Assembly (NCBI RefSeq): GCF_014205835.1
Contig: NZ_JACHCQ010000012.1
Span: forward strand, 17,342 to 81,341
Origin: Pedobacter sp. AK013
GTDB lineage: Bacteria > Bacteroidota > Bacteroidia > Sphingobacteriales > Sphingobacteriaceae
Direction: 5' to 3'
DNA: 64,000 nt
Position 1 is the first letter of the stretch; every line of letters starts with the position of its first letter. The translations under genes and the position numbers were made by a program. The notes under the pieces were generated by a model. It ran no database searches, was not told the origin of the DNA, and saw only the letters and a program-made list of their open reading frames with translations. Shown here piece by piece: positions 39,296 to 47,292 of the stretch.

Positions 39296-40396
39296 CTATT
39301 GAAAATATTGCGAAAGATCTGTTAATTTTCCGCCTGATACATAAACGTTTTTTGCCGGCGAAGTAACTGTCGTTCTGGCATCAGTAATTACAAATAATTT
39401 CGATTTTCCGGCTTCAAAATTAATGCCGTTATCAGCAAATGCACTTGTAATTCTGCCTTCATTGGGTTTAAGTGTATAGCCTGCCAATACTAATGGAGAG
39501 CTTGAAGTATAAGGCTCGTTATTGGTGCCTTTTTCTGCTATATCGAAGCTGTAAATATAATTCGGGCCTGGTAAGGGAGGGAGTTCTATCGAATTAAACG
39601 AGCCATTTTTAGGTAGGGTAAACCTGATTTCGGGCGATACTTTTGAGCCAACAGTGGTGTTTGATGCGGTTTTAAGCCTGGTGTAAAAAATAAGATCTAC
39701 ATCTACATTTTTAAACTGATTTGGAAATGTCGTTTCAAATTTAGCCGTCAGCATCATATTGGCCGGATTAACGGGCAGATCGAGTTTTACATTATCCACT
39801 AATTTAGTGCCGTCAAAAAAGTAACCGATATTTTGTTTAGCTATGGTCGATTCGATTGTTTTGGTTAACAAAATGGCTGTTTCGCCTTTTTTTCTGATAG
39901 AAATTTCTCTCGTCGTGCCCTTATCAATAAGGATGGAGTATGGCTTATTTACTGCACCTGTAGCTGAAAATAGTAAATTTCCATCTAATAAGAACTCGAG
40001 TTCGCCAGATAAGGCATAACCTTTAAACTGCAATGAAATGGCATTATTATATATTTTGGTACCATCGTAAAAAACACTGATGTTTTGATCAAATGGGGCT
40101 GCAGTAATCGTTTTGGTCAATAATATTTCGGCAGTAGTCTTATTTCTGATTTTTAAGGTGGAATTCTGATCTTTTACCGCAAGAAGGGTTTTTACGCTAA
40201 TGCCACCAGTACCTGCCTTGGTATTGGCTATAATACTATCTCTATACAGGTATTCCAGATCAACATCAGTGGTTCCGGTAATGTTTAACTGGATAATTTT
40301 GGGTTGTTCTGGTTGAAGCAGCTCTGCTTTGCGACAAGATAAACTTAAGGCCACAATAGCAGAAAGAAAGAAAAGGGTAAAAATTTTTAGTTTCAT
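39296..40396 (-). CDS. Lipoprotein with repeated beta domains, unknown function
   Basis: A 366-aa lipoprotein (lipobox VALSLSC, Cys about 21). Two or three diverged copies of a beta-domain are visible: the segment QNISVFYDGTKIYNN near 105 recurs as QNIGYFFDGTKLVDN near 190, each preceded by I-LLTKTI (EILLTKTITAAPFD, AILLTKTIESTIAK). The C-terminal part is different. It follows the beta-helix lipoprotein and TonB receptor genes on the same strand and may be a third surface component of that system. No known family recognised. Confidence 0.7.
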   Translation of the reverse strand: MKLKIFTLFFLSAIVALSLSCRKAELLQPEQPKIIQLNITGTTDVDLEYLYRDSIIANTKAGTGGISVKTLLAVKDQNSTLKIRNKTTAEILLTKTITAAPFDQNISVFYDGTKIYNNAISLQFKGYALSGELEFLLDGNLLFSATGAVNKPYSILIDKGTTREISIRKKGETAILLTKTIESTIAKQNIGYFFDGTKLVDNVKLDLPVNPANMMLTAKFETTFPNQFKNVDVDLIFYTRLKTASNTTVGSKVSPEIRFTLPKNGSFNSIELPPLPGPNYIYSFDIAEKGTNNEPYTSSSPLVLAGYTLKPNEGRITSAFADNGINFEAGKSKLFVITDARTTVTSPAKNVYVSGGKLTDLSQYFQ

Positions 40397-40442
40397 ATAG
40401 GGTAATTACATTTAAAACAGCTGTCTGTTTTTGTAATAAAGG

Positions 40443-40465
40443 GGCCGTACCTATAGGGTACGGCC
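40443..40465 (-). terminator. Intercistronic hairpin/terminator
   Basis: A perfect 9-bp stem GGCCGTACC / GGTACGGCC with a 5-nt loop, extended by AAAGG/CCTTT outside, in the 93-bp gap between the beta-helix lipoprotein and the next lipoprotein gene. On the minus strand a short CCTTTATT tail follows. It may reduce readthrough into the third gene. Confidence 0.7.
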
Positions 40466-40489
40466 TCCTTTAGTTAAGAGAGAAAAAAA

Positions 40490-41791
40490 TTAGAATACAA
40501 GTTTTGACCAACCTGAAGCCCAGCTTGGTAAAGTAACTGTAGCCGGCGAACCTGGTGTGTTGTACCATGGCTGGCTAACACCAAAAGCACTTGCATTGCT
40601 CGCGTTAACAACCAATGAGTTACCACCACCATCAACGTAAGTGCCTGATGCTGTAGTTATTGAGTTAACAAAACCATGAACAGATGTAGTGCTAATAGAT
40701 GAAACACCAGCAGGAGCATCTGCGTCGAAAGCGATACCAGTGTTATAACCAGATACAATTACATCAATTAAGTCAACTTCAGAACCTCTACGCTCGCGGA
40801 TACCGTTACGGTAACCTAAACCTGCGATACCGCTAGTGTTTTCAGTTCCGAATATGCTTACATTAATTAAAGTTGGATGTGTTTTAGGCGTTAAGCTAAA
40901 GGTTGCATCTTCAGCAGGTGCATTGTTATCCGATTCGATACCGTTAGAATCGCTGTTACCACCACTTGTACTGTGTGTAGAATTTTTATCAGCAATGGCT
41001 ACTGCATCGGTTAATGTTCCGGTAAAACCGTTGTCAAAATCATACTGATCATCATCAGATGCTAAAGCAATTAAATTACTAGGGCTAACCGTACCACCGA
41101 AAAATTCGAATCCATCATCAAGACCATAAGAAACCTGTACGTGATCGATTGTAGTACCGTTACCCACACCACCTAAAGTTAAGCCATTAACCTCAATGTT
41201 CGGAGCCAACTGGAAACCTGCATATTCGATACGTACATACTGTAAAGTACCACGGTTATCAGCATCGTTCGATCCACCGTAATGGAACTGAGGCTGGTCT
41301 GCTAAACCTTCAATCAGTTTATCGCCAACGTTGATTTTAGCATTACCTAAAACAATTACACCACCTAAATCGCCTGGCTTACCAGTTGTGCTGGCATCAC
41401 CATCTAAAAGGTAACGGCTGGTAAATACAATCGGATCAGCAGCTGTACCAACAGCATTAATAGTACCATCTTTTGCAATAACCAATACACCATTTTGTAC
41501 ACCCGGTGTATTTACCGAAGCTTTAATATAGGTACCGGCCTGGATGGTTAAAGTTGCACCGTTTCTAACGGTTACTACACCACTTAATTCATAAACGTTT
41601 CCTGCAGTCCAGGTAACAGAGCTGGTAATGTCTCCGCTAACGGCAACAACCGGTAATGATGATTGTGAATAATCTGCTGCCGACGTACTGCGGTTAGCAA
41701 ATGCATCAGCACCACCTTCATTTTTTTTACAAGCTGTAAAAGAAACCGCAACAATTGATAAAAGACCGATTAAATTTTTGAAATTTTTCAT
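40490..41791 (-). CDS. Beta-helix-like outer-membrane lipoprotein
   Basis: A 433-aa lipoprotein (lipobox AVSFTAC, Cys about 21) with parallel beta-helix-like strand repeats: SSVTWTAGNVYELSGVVTV, NGATLTIQAGTYIKA, GVLVIAKDGTINAVGTAADP, GVIVLGNAKIN, and LQYVRIEYAG. The last phrase and the GTA-DPI-FT pattern match the protein at 20984-22243, so the two are probably paralogues. A Gly/Asp/Ser-rich middle (SNGIESDNNAPAEDATF) may bind calcium. It is encoded 390 bp downstream of a TonB receptor gene on the same strand. Confidence 0.8.
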   Translation of the reverse strand: MKNFKNLIGLLSIVAVSFTACKKNEGGADAFANRSTSAADYSQSSLPVVAVSGDITSSVTWTAGNVYELSGVVTVRNGATLTIQAGTYIKASVNTPGVQNGVLVIAKDGTINAVGTAADPIVFTSRYLLDGDASTTGKPGDLGGVIVLGNAKINVGDKLIEGLADQPQFHYGGSNDADNRGTLQYVRIEYAGFQLAPNIEVNGLTLGGVGNGTTIDHVQVSYGLDDGFEFFGGTVSPSNLIALASDDDQYDFDNGFTGTLTDAVAIADKNSTHSTSGGNSDSNGIESDNNAPAEDATFSLTPKTHPTLINVSIFGTENTSGIAGLGYRNGIRERRGSEVDLIDVIVSGYNTGIAFDADAPAGVSSISTTSVHGFVNSITTASGTYVDGGGNSLVVNASNASAFGVSQPWYNTPGSPATVTLPSWASGWSKLVF

Positions 41792-42181
41792 TTTCGCTTT
41801 TTGTTTTTCATAGGATCTTATAGGTATGATCCATGTTTTTTAGGTTGATTTTTTTCAAAGCCATTCAGGTGCATTGGCAAGTTATCCATTGTTTTTTAAG
41901 GAAATAAAAGCCAGTTTATACCTAAATGTGATGTTTTTTTATATCTTAGTGTTTCATATCGATTTTACTAAGTAACCTGTTAGCTACCCTGGGTTTTTAA
42001 CAGTAAGTTTTTAAGATAATTCGGGTTTATCCTGATACGCCGTTCTACTAGAAATGATCGGTTTAAAACGGAGGGTTCTGGTACAACCTTTCGTTTTTTT
42101 TATGGCTATGCAGGAAATAATTTTCCTCCTTTCTGATGAGATTGTGTAACCATATTATTGCTTGTATTATTTTATTAAAAA
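41792..42181. other. Intergenic stretch between TonB receptor and beta-helix genes
   Basis: About 390 bp, AT-rich, with no supported gene. Near the 41791 start, the minus strand has CCTATGAAAAACAAA (41800-41814), also found upstream of the TonB receptor at 45533-45547. Read from its ATG at 41811 it makes a 7-codon frame whose TGA overlaps the lipoprotein ATG, so it could be a translational leader. A promoter for the two lipoprotein genes probably lies here. Confidence 0.4.
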
Positions 42182-45100
42182 TTAAAAACTGTAACTAATT
42201 GATGTACTGTAGGTACGGCCAAATTTCTGACTAAAACTGATCAGGTCGCCATCATCATATTTATCACTATAACCTTCTTTTAATCTTGTCCTGTTGCTGC
42301 GATCGGCATCGCCACCAGTATAATCAGGATTAACCTCGTAGCTGGCGGTGTTTCGATAAAAAACCGATGCCCTGTTCAAAAGATTTCCGGCATTGATCTT
42401 TATCTCAAGCCTGTTTTTTAATAAACGGCAACTGATTTGCGCATCTATCTGTGCCCTGGGTTTTTCGTATTCAATATCAGCAGGCAGTTCACTTACGATA
42501 TATGTTTTATAACCCGATTTATTGTACATTACGTTGAAACCAAAATGGCTTGCGTTATATTGTAAGCCAAGGTTAACCAGATAGGGCGACTGTCCATACA
42601 TTGGGCGGTTCTGTTTGCTTGGAGCCTCTATGTTTGCAGGACCATTTGGATCTGTATTGGCTACCAGGTATGTCCCTTTCACATCCGATCGCTGAAGGGT
42701 TAAATTGGCATAGGCTGTTAGGTTGCTAAACAGTTTATGAGTAGAAATAAAGCTGAAATTTTTACGTAGTTCAAGCTCTAGCCCATAAACTTTTGCAAAA
42801 TCAGCACTTTTTAAGTAGTAGTTGATGTTGCCCGAAGCAGTACTAAAGGTAAGTTCGGTAGGTGTGTCGAATTTCTTGTAAAAGCCTCCGGCAGAAATGA
42901 TTTCACCAAGTCCTGGAAACCATTCCACTTTCAGGTCGTAACTATTAATCCTGGTACTATATAAGCCCTGGTTGCCAAATTGTGCACCAAGATAGGGGCT
43001 ATATCTCCAAAACTGGCTATTGTCTAATAGTTCAGGTCGGATTACGCTGCTCGAAAAGGCGGTCCGGATATTAAGGCTACTTGCAGGGCTATAAGTTAAA
43101 TTGGCAGATGGGAGCCATTGCCAGTGTTTATCTGGTTTGATGCTGAATATTTTGAGGTTGGTATTGTTTCCGTTATTGATTTCATCGTATTTATAATATT
43201 CTGCACGTACACCCCAAACCAATCTGAATTTCTCCAGAAACCTGGTGTCAAACATCACAAAACCAGCCTGTGTAAGGCTTTTACCTTTGTATATATCCTG
43301 AAAGCCATTGCCCACGTTATAGAAGAAACCATTTGCGCCGCGAATGTTTTCGGGCCGTTGCATCTCTGCTATTGTTAAATAGCGCAGGCTATCTGGCAGG
43401 GTATTAAAATTGGCCGAAAAGGAAGCGATAGTCCAGTTAAATCGGGCTTGTTTCCAGTTTCCGAAATATCCAGTTTTTAACGTATTTCTTGTTCCAGATA
43501 CTTTAAAGGGAACAGATGTAGACACATCCCACGAATAATGCTCTTCGGCATTTTCGTAGTGGTGGCGGGAGGTTGGCAGGATACGGGGCTCACTACTGTT
43601 TACAATATCATAAAAATACTGATATTCCTTACCAATAAGTCTTGGTACCTGAGTTGCTAGTATGACATCTTTTTCGGTACGGTTGATCGATGTTCGGGCC
43701 AGATTCCATTCTATTTTAAATTTACCTGCCTGATGCTGTCCGCTCAATTTGTTCTGCAACAGATCTGTAAATGTGGGATCATCTGTTTCTTCCAAACGGT
43801 TGGCCGGTGTATTGCCTGAAACATCAAAACTGTGCCCAAGCGTTCTCACCAGCATATTGTCGTACATGTGCGTGTAATTGTTGCGGAAACTATATCTGTT
43901 TTTACCAGATTGGTAGCCAATGTTTAACAACGCAGACCAGGTTGTGTTAAAACCATAACTCGAACCGGCATTGTTATATAATTCGGAAGCAGACCAGTCT
44001 CCTCTTTTCTGCTGATCAAATATGTTGATCTGTTGTGTATTCCGGTAACTTATTGATCCTGTAAAACCAAGTCTCTTTTGTTTTAAAGTATCAACCTGAA
44101 TCATTCTTCCGATACTGAATTGATAGTTTTGAGAGGGTGCAGCTTGGTAACGGTATACCGTAAAATTATCGGTGGTAAATAAACGGCTCTGCGTTTCTAC
44201 CTTTTTTGCATATTCTGCTTCCGTTAAACTATTGTTGGGTGCAACTCTTCTATCTGTTACGACAAGATCTTTAGGATAATCCCTTCGGCCATCATCGAAA
44301 CCTAGATAGTCGTATTTGCCTCTTTTATGACTCAAAAAATCCTTGCCAGTACTTTGATCGTTATAAGACGCACCTGCAGTAAAACTCATGAAATTTTCTG
44401 TTGGGATATCTTTGGTGTTAATCTGTATAAGCCCACCTCCAAAACTGGTGTTCATATCGGGTGTAACCGTTTTACTTACTACTACATTATCAACCAGGTT
44501 AGAAGGGATAAGATCAAAGGAAAAATTGCGTGTCTGCGCTTCGGTACTCGGCAGGGTTACGCCATCCAATTGGGCCGAATTATATCGCTCGCCAATTCCC
44601 CTTACAATGACAAACTTATTATCGATAGAACTTACGCCACTAATACGTTTCAAACTTTCGCCGATATTTTTATCCGGTGTTCTGGAAATTTGTTCAGCGC
44701 TGATTCCGTTGCTGATTTCGGAAGCATTTTTCTGGCGGGCCAGTAAACCTTCAACCGACGCTTTTTTGTAACTGGCTGTTACTACCACTTCCTGCAGGCC
44801 TTTTGCATCAGGTTTTAACGAAATGTCTAATGGCGTATTTTTATCAGCCTTTACATTTACCTCGCTTACGCGCTGTGTAGCAAAGGATATGTAACTGATT
44901 TCTACTGTGTATTTTCCGGGTTCGGCAATTAAAGTATAGCTACCATCGCTGGCTGTTTGGGTGGCTTTGCCTGTTTCGATAATTTTAATGGAAGCACCTG
45001 GAAGGGTTATTCCCTTTTCGTCGAATACTTTACCTGATATCCGCCCCGGCTTTACCGGATCAGGAAGCTTGTAGAGCAATATGGTATTGTTATCGGCAAA

Positions 45101-45433
45101 CCTGTAGGTTACCCTGGTTCCTAAAAGTATTTTTTTGAGGATCAGCTCGAGGGGCATGCTTTTTACCTCCAAGCTTATTTTGCTGTTCTGGTTAAAAATC
45201 GATCGGTTATAATTAATCAATAACCCTGTTTTTTCTTCTAAAAGACTCAAGGCATCAGAGATGCTCATTTCTGCTATTTTAAGGCTTACACTACTTTCTC
45301 TTGGTGTTTGCTCAAGGCTTCTTGCTATCCCTTGGTTAAACAAAAGGATGCACAGCACCAACATAAATGCCGCGGGCCTGAAATCGAAATTGATAATATA
45401 TTCTTTTATATATTCATAAAACCCTATTTTCAT
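42182..45433 (-). CDS. TonB-dependent receptor with STN domain
   Basis: A 1083-aa outer-membrane receptor. N-terminal helix (AAFMLVLCILLFNQGIA), STN signalling domain (about 45-120; VSLKIAEMSISDALSLLEEK), carboxypeptidase-D-like domain (about 130-215), plug (GESLKRISGVSSIDN, IVRGIGERYNSAQLDGVTLP) and a barrel ending STSISYSF. The GVxLPSTxxxxRNFSFDLIP plug phrase is like the receptor at 18184. ATG at 45433 is used; a GTG at 45460 is in frame. The STN domain and the upstream FecR show sigma/anti-sigma control. No SusD gene accompanies it; the lipoproteins downstream may take that role. Confidence 0.92.
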   Translation of the reverse strand: MKIGFYEYIKEYIINFDFRPAAFMLVLCILLFNQGIARSLEQTPRESSVSLKIAEMSISDALSLLEEKTGLLINYNRSIFNQNSKISLEVKSMPLELILKKILLGTRVTYRFADNNTILLYKLPDPVKPGRISGKVFDEKGITLPGASIKIIETGKATQTASDGSYTLIAEPGKYTVEISYISFATQRVSEVNVKADKNTPLDISLKPDAKGLQEVVVTASYKKASVEGLLARQKNASEISNGISAEQISRTPDKNIGESLKRISGVSSIDNKFVIVRGIGERYNSAQLDGVTLPSTEAQTRNFSFDLIPSNLVDNVVVSKTVTPDMNTSFGGGLIQINTKDIPTENFMSFTAGASYNDQSTGKDFLSHKRGKYDYLGFDDGRRDYPKDLVVTDRRVAPNNSLTEAEYAKKVETQSRLFTTDNFTVYRYQAAPSQNYQFSIGRMIQVDTLKQKRLGFTGSISYRNTQQINIFDQQKRGDWSASELYNNAGSSYGFNTTWSALLNIGYQSGKNRYSFRNNYTHMYDNMLVRTLGHSFDVSGNTPANRLEETDDPTFTDLLQNKLSGQHQAGKFKIEWNLARTSINRTEKDVILATQVPRLIGKEYQYFYDIVNSSEPRILPTSRHHYENAEEHYSWDVSTSVPFKVSGTRNTLKTGYFGNWKQARFNWTIASFSANFNTLPDSLRYLTIAEMQRPENIRGANGFFYNVGNGFQDIYKGKSLTQAGFVMFDTRFLEKFRLVWGVRAEYYKYDEINNGNNTNLKIFSIKPDKHWQWLPSANLTYSPASSLNIRTAFSSSVIRPELLDNSQFWRYSPYLGAQFGNQGLYSTRINSYDLKVEWFPGLGEIISAGGFYKKFDTPTELTFSTASGNINYYLKSADFAKVYGLELELRKNFSFISTHKLFSNLTAYANLTLQRSDVKGTYLVANTDPNGPANIEAPSKQNRPMYGQSPYLVNLGLQYNASHFGFNVMYNKSGYKTYIVSELPADIEYEKPRAQIDAQISCRLLKNRLEIKINAGNLLNRASVFYRNTASYEVNPDYTGGDADRSNRTRLKEGYSDKYDDGDLISFSQKFGRTYSTSISYSF

Positions 45434-45463
45434 AGGTTCAAGATGTTTTTTAATTCTCACGGG

Positions 45464-45544
45464 TTAAAAACTTTTGTTTAGGAGCTGGATTGTTCGAGCA
45501 ATCCGGCTCCATGTTTGTGTTAAGAGGTTTAATTTGTTTTTCAT
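45464..45544 (-). other. 26-codon leader frame overlapping a hairpin
   Basis: In the gap between FecR and its TonB receptor gene, an ATG at 45544 opens a 26-codon frame (begins MKNKLNLLTQTW, ends LLNKSF) that stops 30 bp before the receptor start. Its second half lies in a strong hairpin, 45481-45492 with 45499-45510 (12 bp with one G-U). This layout fits a translated leader controlling the receptor gene, but it could be chance. Confidence 0.4.
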
Positions 45545-45604
45545 AGGTATAAATCCTGTAATGTTGCGCAGATATATTGCGCCCTTAAAGTATAAGCTAA
45601 CCTA

Positions 45605-46627
45605 TCATTGGCAGCCCTCCCCCCATACGGTAATTGTTTTAGTGCTTGTATCTATTTTATATTTAAGGTGTTTCCCACTCATCACATGGAGCTGTTCCAT
45701 TACATTGGTAATGCTTTTGTTCGAAAAGGTGGCATTGAACCTGCATTGATTAAGTTTATTGCTTTTTAGCTCGATATGCACGTTGTAATATCTTTCCAAT
45801 GATTTAAGCATGTTTGGTAGCGTTACATCTTTAAAAGTGAAGCTATTTTTGATCCAGGCATTTACTTCAGTTACCCGTTCGGTGTGTACCGTACAATTAC
45901 GTTCCTTCAGGTGATACAATATTTTCATGCCGGGCGTAAGTAACGAAAGTTCTTTTAGTTTGCCTTTGCTGTTCTCCGAAACCTTCACTTTACCTGTTCG
46001 TACGGCTACACTAAAGGTTCCATCTTTCGGGTAAGCATAGATATTGAATGAGGTGCCCAAAACCTGGGTTTGCATTTGTCCGCTATGTACAATAAAAGGA
46101 CTGGTAGTATCGCGTTTTACTTCAAAAAAAGCTTCCCCGTCAAGCTGTATATTTCTTAAACCGCCCTTTACAAAATGCGATGGCCAGGTAAGCTTACTTC
46201 CGGCACCGAGGTATACAATAGAACTATCGGGCAAAATCAACTTTACTTTTTCGCCTTTTTGGGTGGTTTTACTTAATAAGGCAATGGCTGTTTGCACGGG
46301 TTGTTGTGTTTTCTTATAGGCATACCAGCCAAGCGATGCAGAAATGACTACCACAATGGCTGCGGCATATTTTAATATTGGGAAGAGTGAGCGGCTTTTG
46401 GGTTGGCGTTCTTCTACTTTATCCCATATTTGTGCCAGGCCTTGAACAGCAGTGATGGAGTAATCGGTTTCACTTGTTTGTTTCTTCCAGGCGCTTTCCA
46501 TTACGCCATGAAATTCACTATCGGCGTTTGCTGGATCGGCCAGGTCCTCCATCAGGATTTTTTCTTGCTCCGGATCGGTTTTACCTGCTAAGTATTGTTC
46601 AAATAATATTTTAATGTTTTCTTTCAC
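45605..46627 (-). CDS. FecR family anti-sigma factor
   Basis: A 340-aa single-pass regulator. N-terminal sigma-binding part with FEQYLAGKTDPEQEKIL, membrane helix at about 86-106 (ILKYAAAIVVVISASLGWYAY), periplasmic FecR domain (KVKLILPDSSIVYLGAGSKL, then LDGEAFFEVKRDTTSPF), and a C-terminal DUF4974-like domain (FKDVTLPNMLKSLERYYNV). The start is GTG at 46627. The sigma gene expected directly upstream is missing; an ECF sigma of the same strand lies at 50736-51326, beyond the BlaI-BlaR1 cassette. Confidence 0.92.
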   Translation of the reverse strand: MKENIKILFEQYLAGKTDPEQEKILMEDLADPANADSEFHGVMESAWKKQTSETDYSITAVQGLAQIWDKVEERQPKSRSLFPILKYAAAIVVVISASLGWYAYKKTQQPVQTAIALLSKTTQKGEKVKLILPDSSIVYLGAGSKLTWPSHFVKGGLRNIQLDGEAFFEVKRDTTSPFIVHSGQMQTQVLGTSFNIYAYPKDGTFSVAVRTGKVKVSENSKGKLKELSLLTPGMKILYHLKERNCTVHTERVTEVNAWIKNSFTFKDVTLPNMLKSLERYYNVHIELKSNKLNQCRFNATFSNKSITNVMEQLHVMSGKHLKYKIDTSTKTITVWGEGCQ

Positions 46628-46832
46628 CTCAATGTTTGTAAGCTTTATGTTGCGCGCTACTGTATATATGCACGAGCGTGGTGATACAGCTATAGGGAAA
46701 TGAAATTTATTTTAAAAATTGTTGTTTACATCTTAGTGTCGGTCTTTTATAGCTGATGATTTCGAATAATTTGCATGATCCTACAGGGGGAAGGCACTAT
46801 ATTAAGGCTTTTTCTTATTTTTTGAAAAAAAG

Positions 46833-46868
46833 TAAGAATCTTTTCTTATTAATAAGAAAAGATTCTTA
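46833..46868 (+). promoter_or_regulatory. 36-bp perfect palindrome upstream of BlaI
   Basis: The sequence from 46833 to 46868 is a perfect palindrome, with arms beginning TAAGAATCTTTTCTTATT. It ends 10 bp before the BlaI ATG. An adjoining imperfect palindrome (about 46810-46838) repeats the TTCTTA/TAAGAA half-site. It is the natural candidate for a BlaI operator, and in RNA would form a hairpin next to the start codon. It does not carry the TACA/TGTA core of staphylococcal bla operators. Confidence 0.6.
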
Positions 46869-46878
46869 TGTTTGTTTT

Positions 46879-47286
46879 ATGAGTAAACGAAATACACAAA
46901 AATCATCGGAGCAGGAACCTACAAAATCGGAACTCGAAATTTTGCAGGTTCTCTGGCAGTTTGGCCCTTCAACAGCCCGTTTCGTAAATGACCACTTAAA
47001 CGAGCATGTCAGGCCCGTTATTTACATGTCTACCTTAAAGCTGATGCAGATTATGCTGGAGAAAGGTTTTTTAAAAAAGGATGAAAGCCAGGTGAAACAC
47101 ATTTATCGGTCGGCGGTAGAAGAAAGTAAAACAAAAGGGGCATTGTTAGACAGGGTTGTTGATACTTTGTTCAATGGGTCGGCTGGTAGTTTATTGATGC
47201 AGTTGTTGGGTAACGAGAAACTATCTGCTAAAGAAATGGAAGAATACCAGGAGCTGATTAAAAAAATAGATCAGAAACAAAAATAA
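46879..47286 (+). CDS. blaI: BlaI/MecI/CopY family repressor
   Basis: A 135-aa dimeric repressor. The winged helix is seen in PTKSELEILQVLWQFGPSTA and VIYMSTLKLMQIMLEKGFL, and the C-terminal dimerisation helices in LLMQLLGNEKLSAKEMEEY. ATG at 46879 starts MSKRNTQ; a longer frame from 46756 would run through the palindrome. The BlaR1-like gene follows by 6 bp. In this family the partner metallopeptidase cleaves the repressor on signal; here the genes controlled are probably this cassette itself. Confidence 0.9.
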   Translation: MSKRNTQKSSEQEPTKSELEILQVLWQFGPSTARFVNDHLNEHVRPVIYMSTLKLMQIMLEKGFLKKDESQVKHIYRSAVEESKTKGALLDRVVDTLFNGSAGSLLMQLLGNEKLSAKEMEEYQELIKKIDQKQK

Positions 47287-47292
47287 ACGAAT

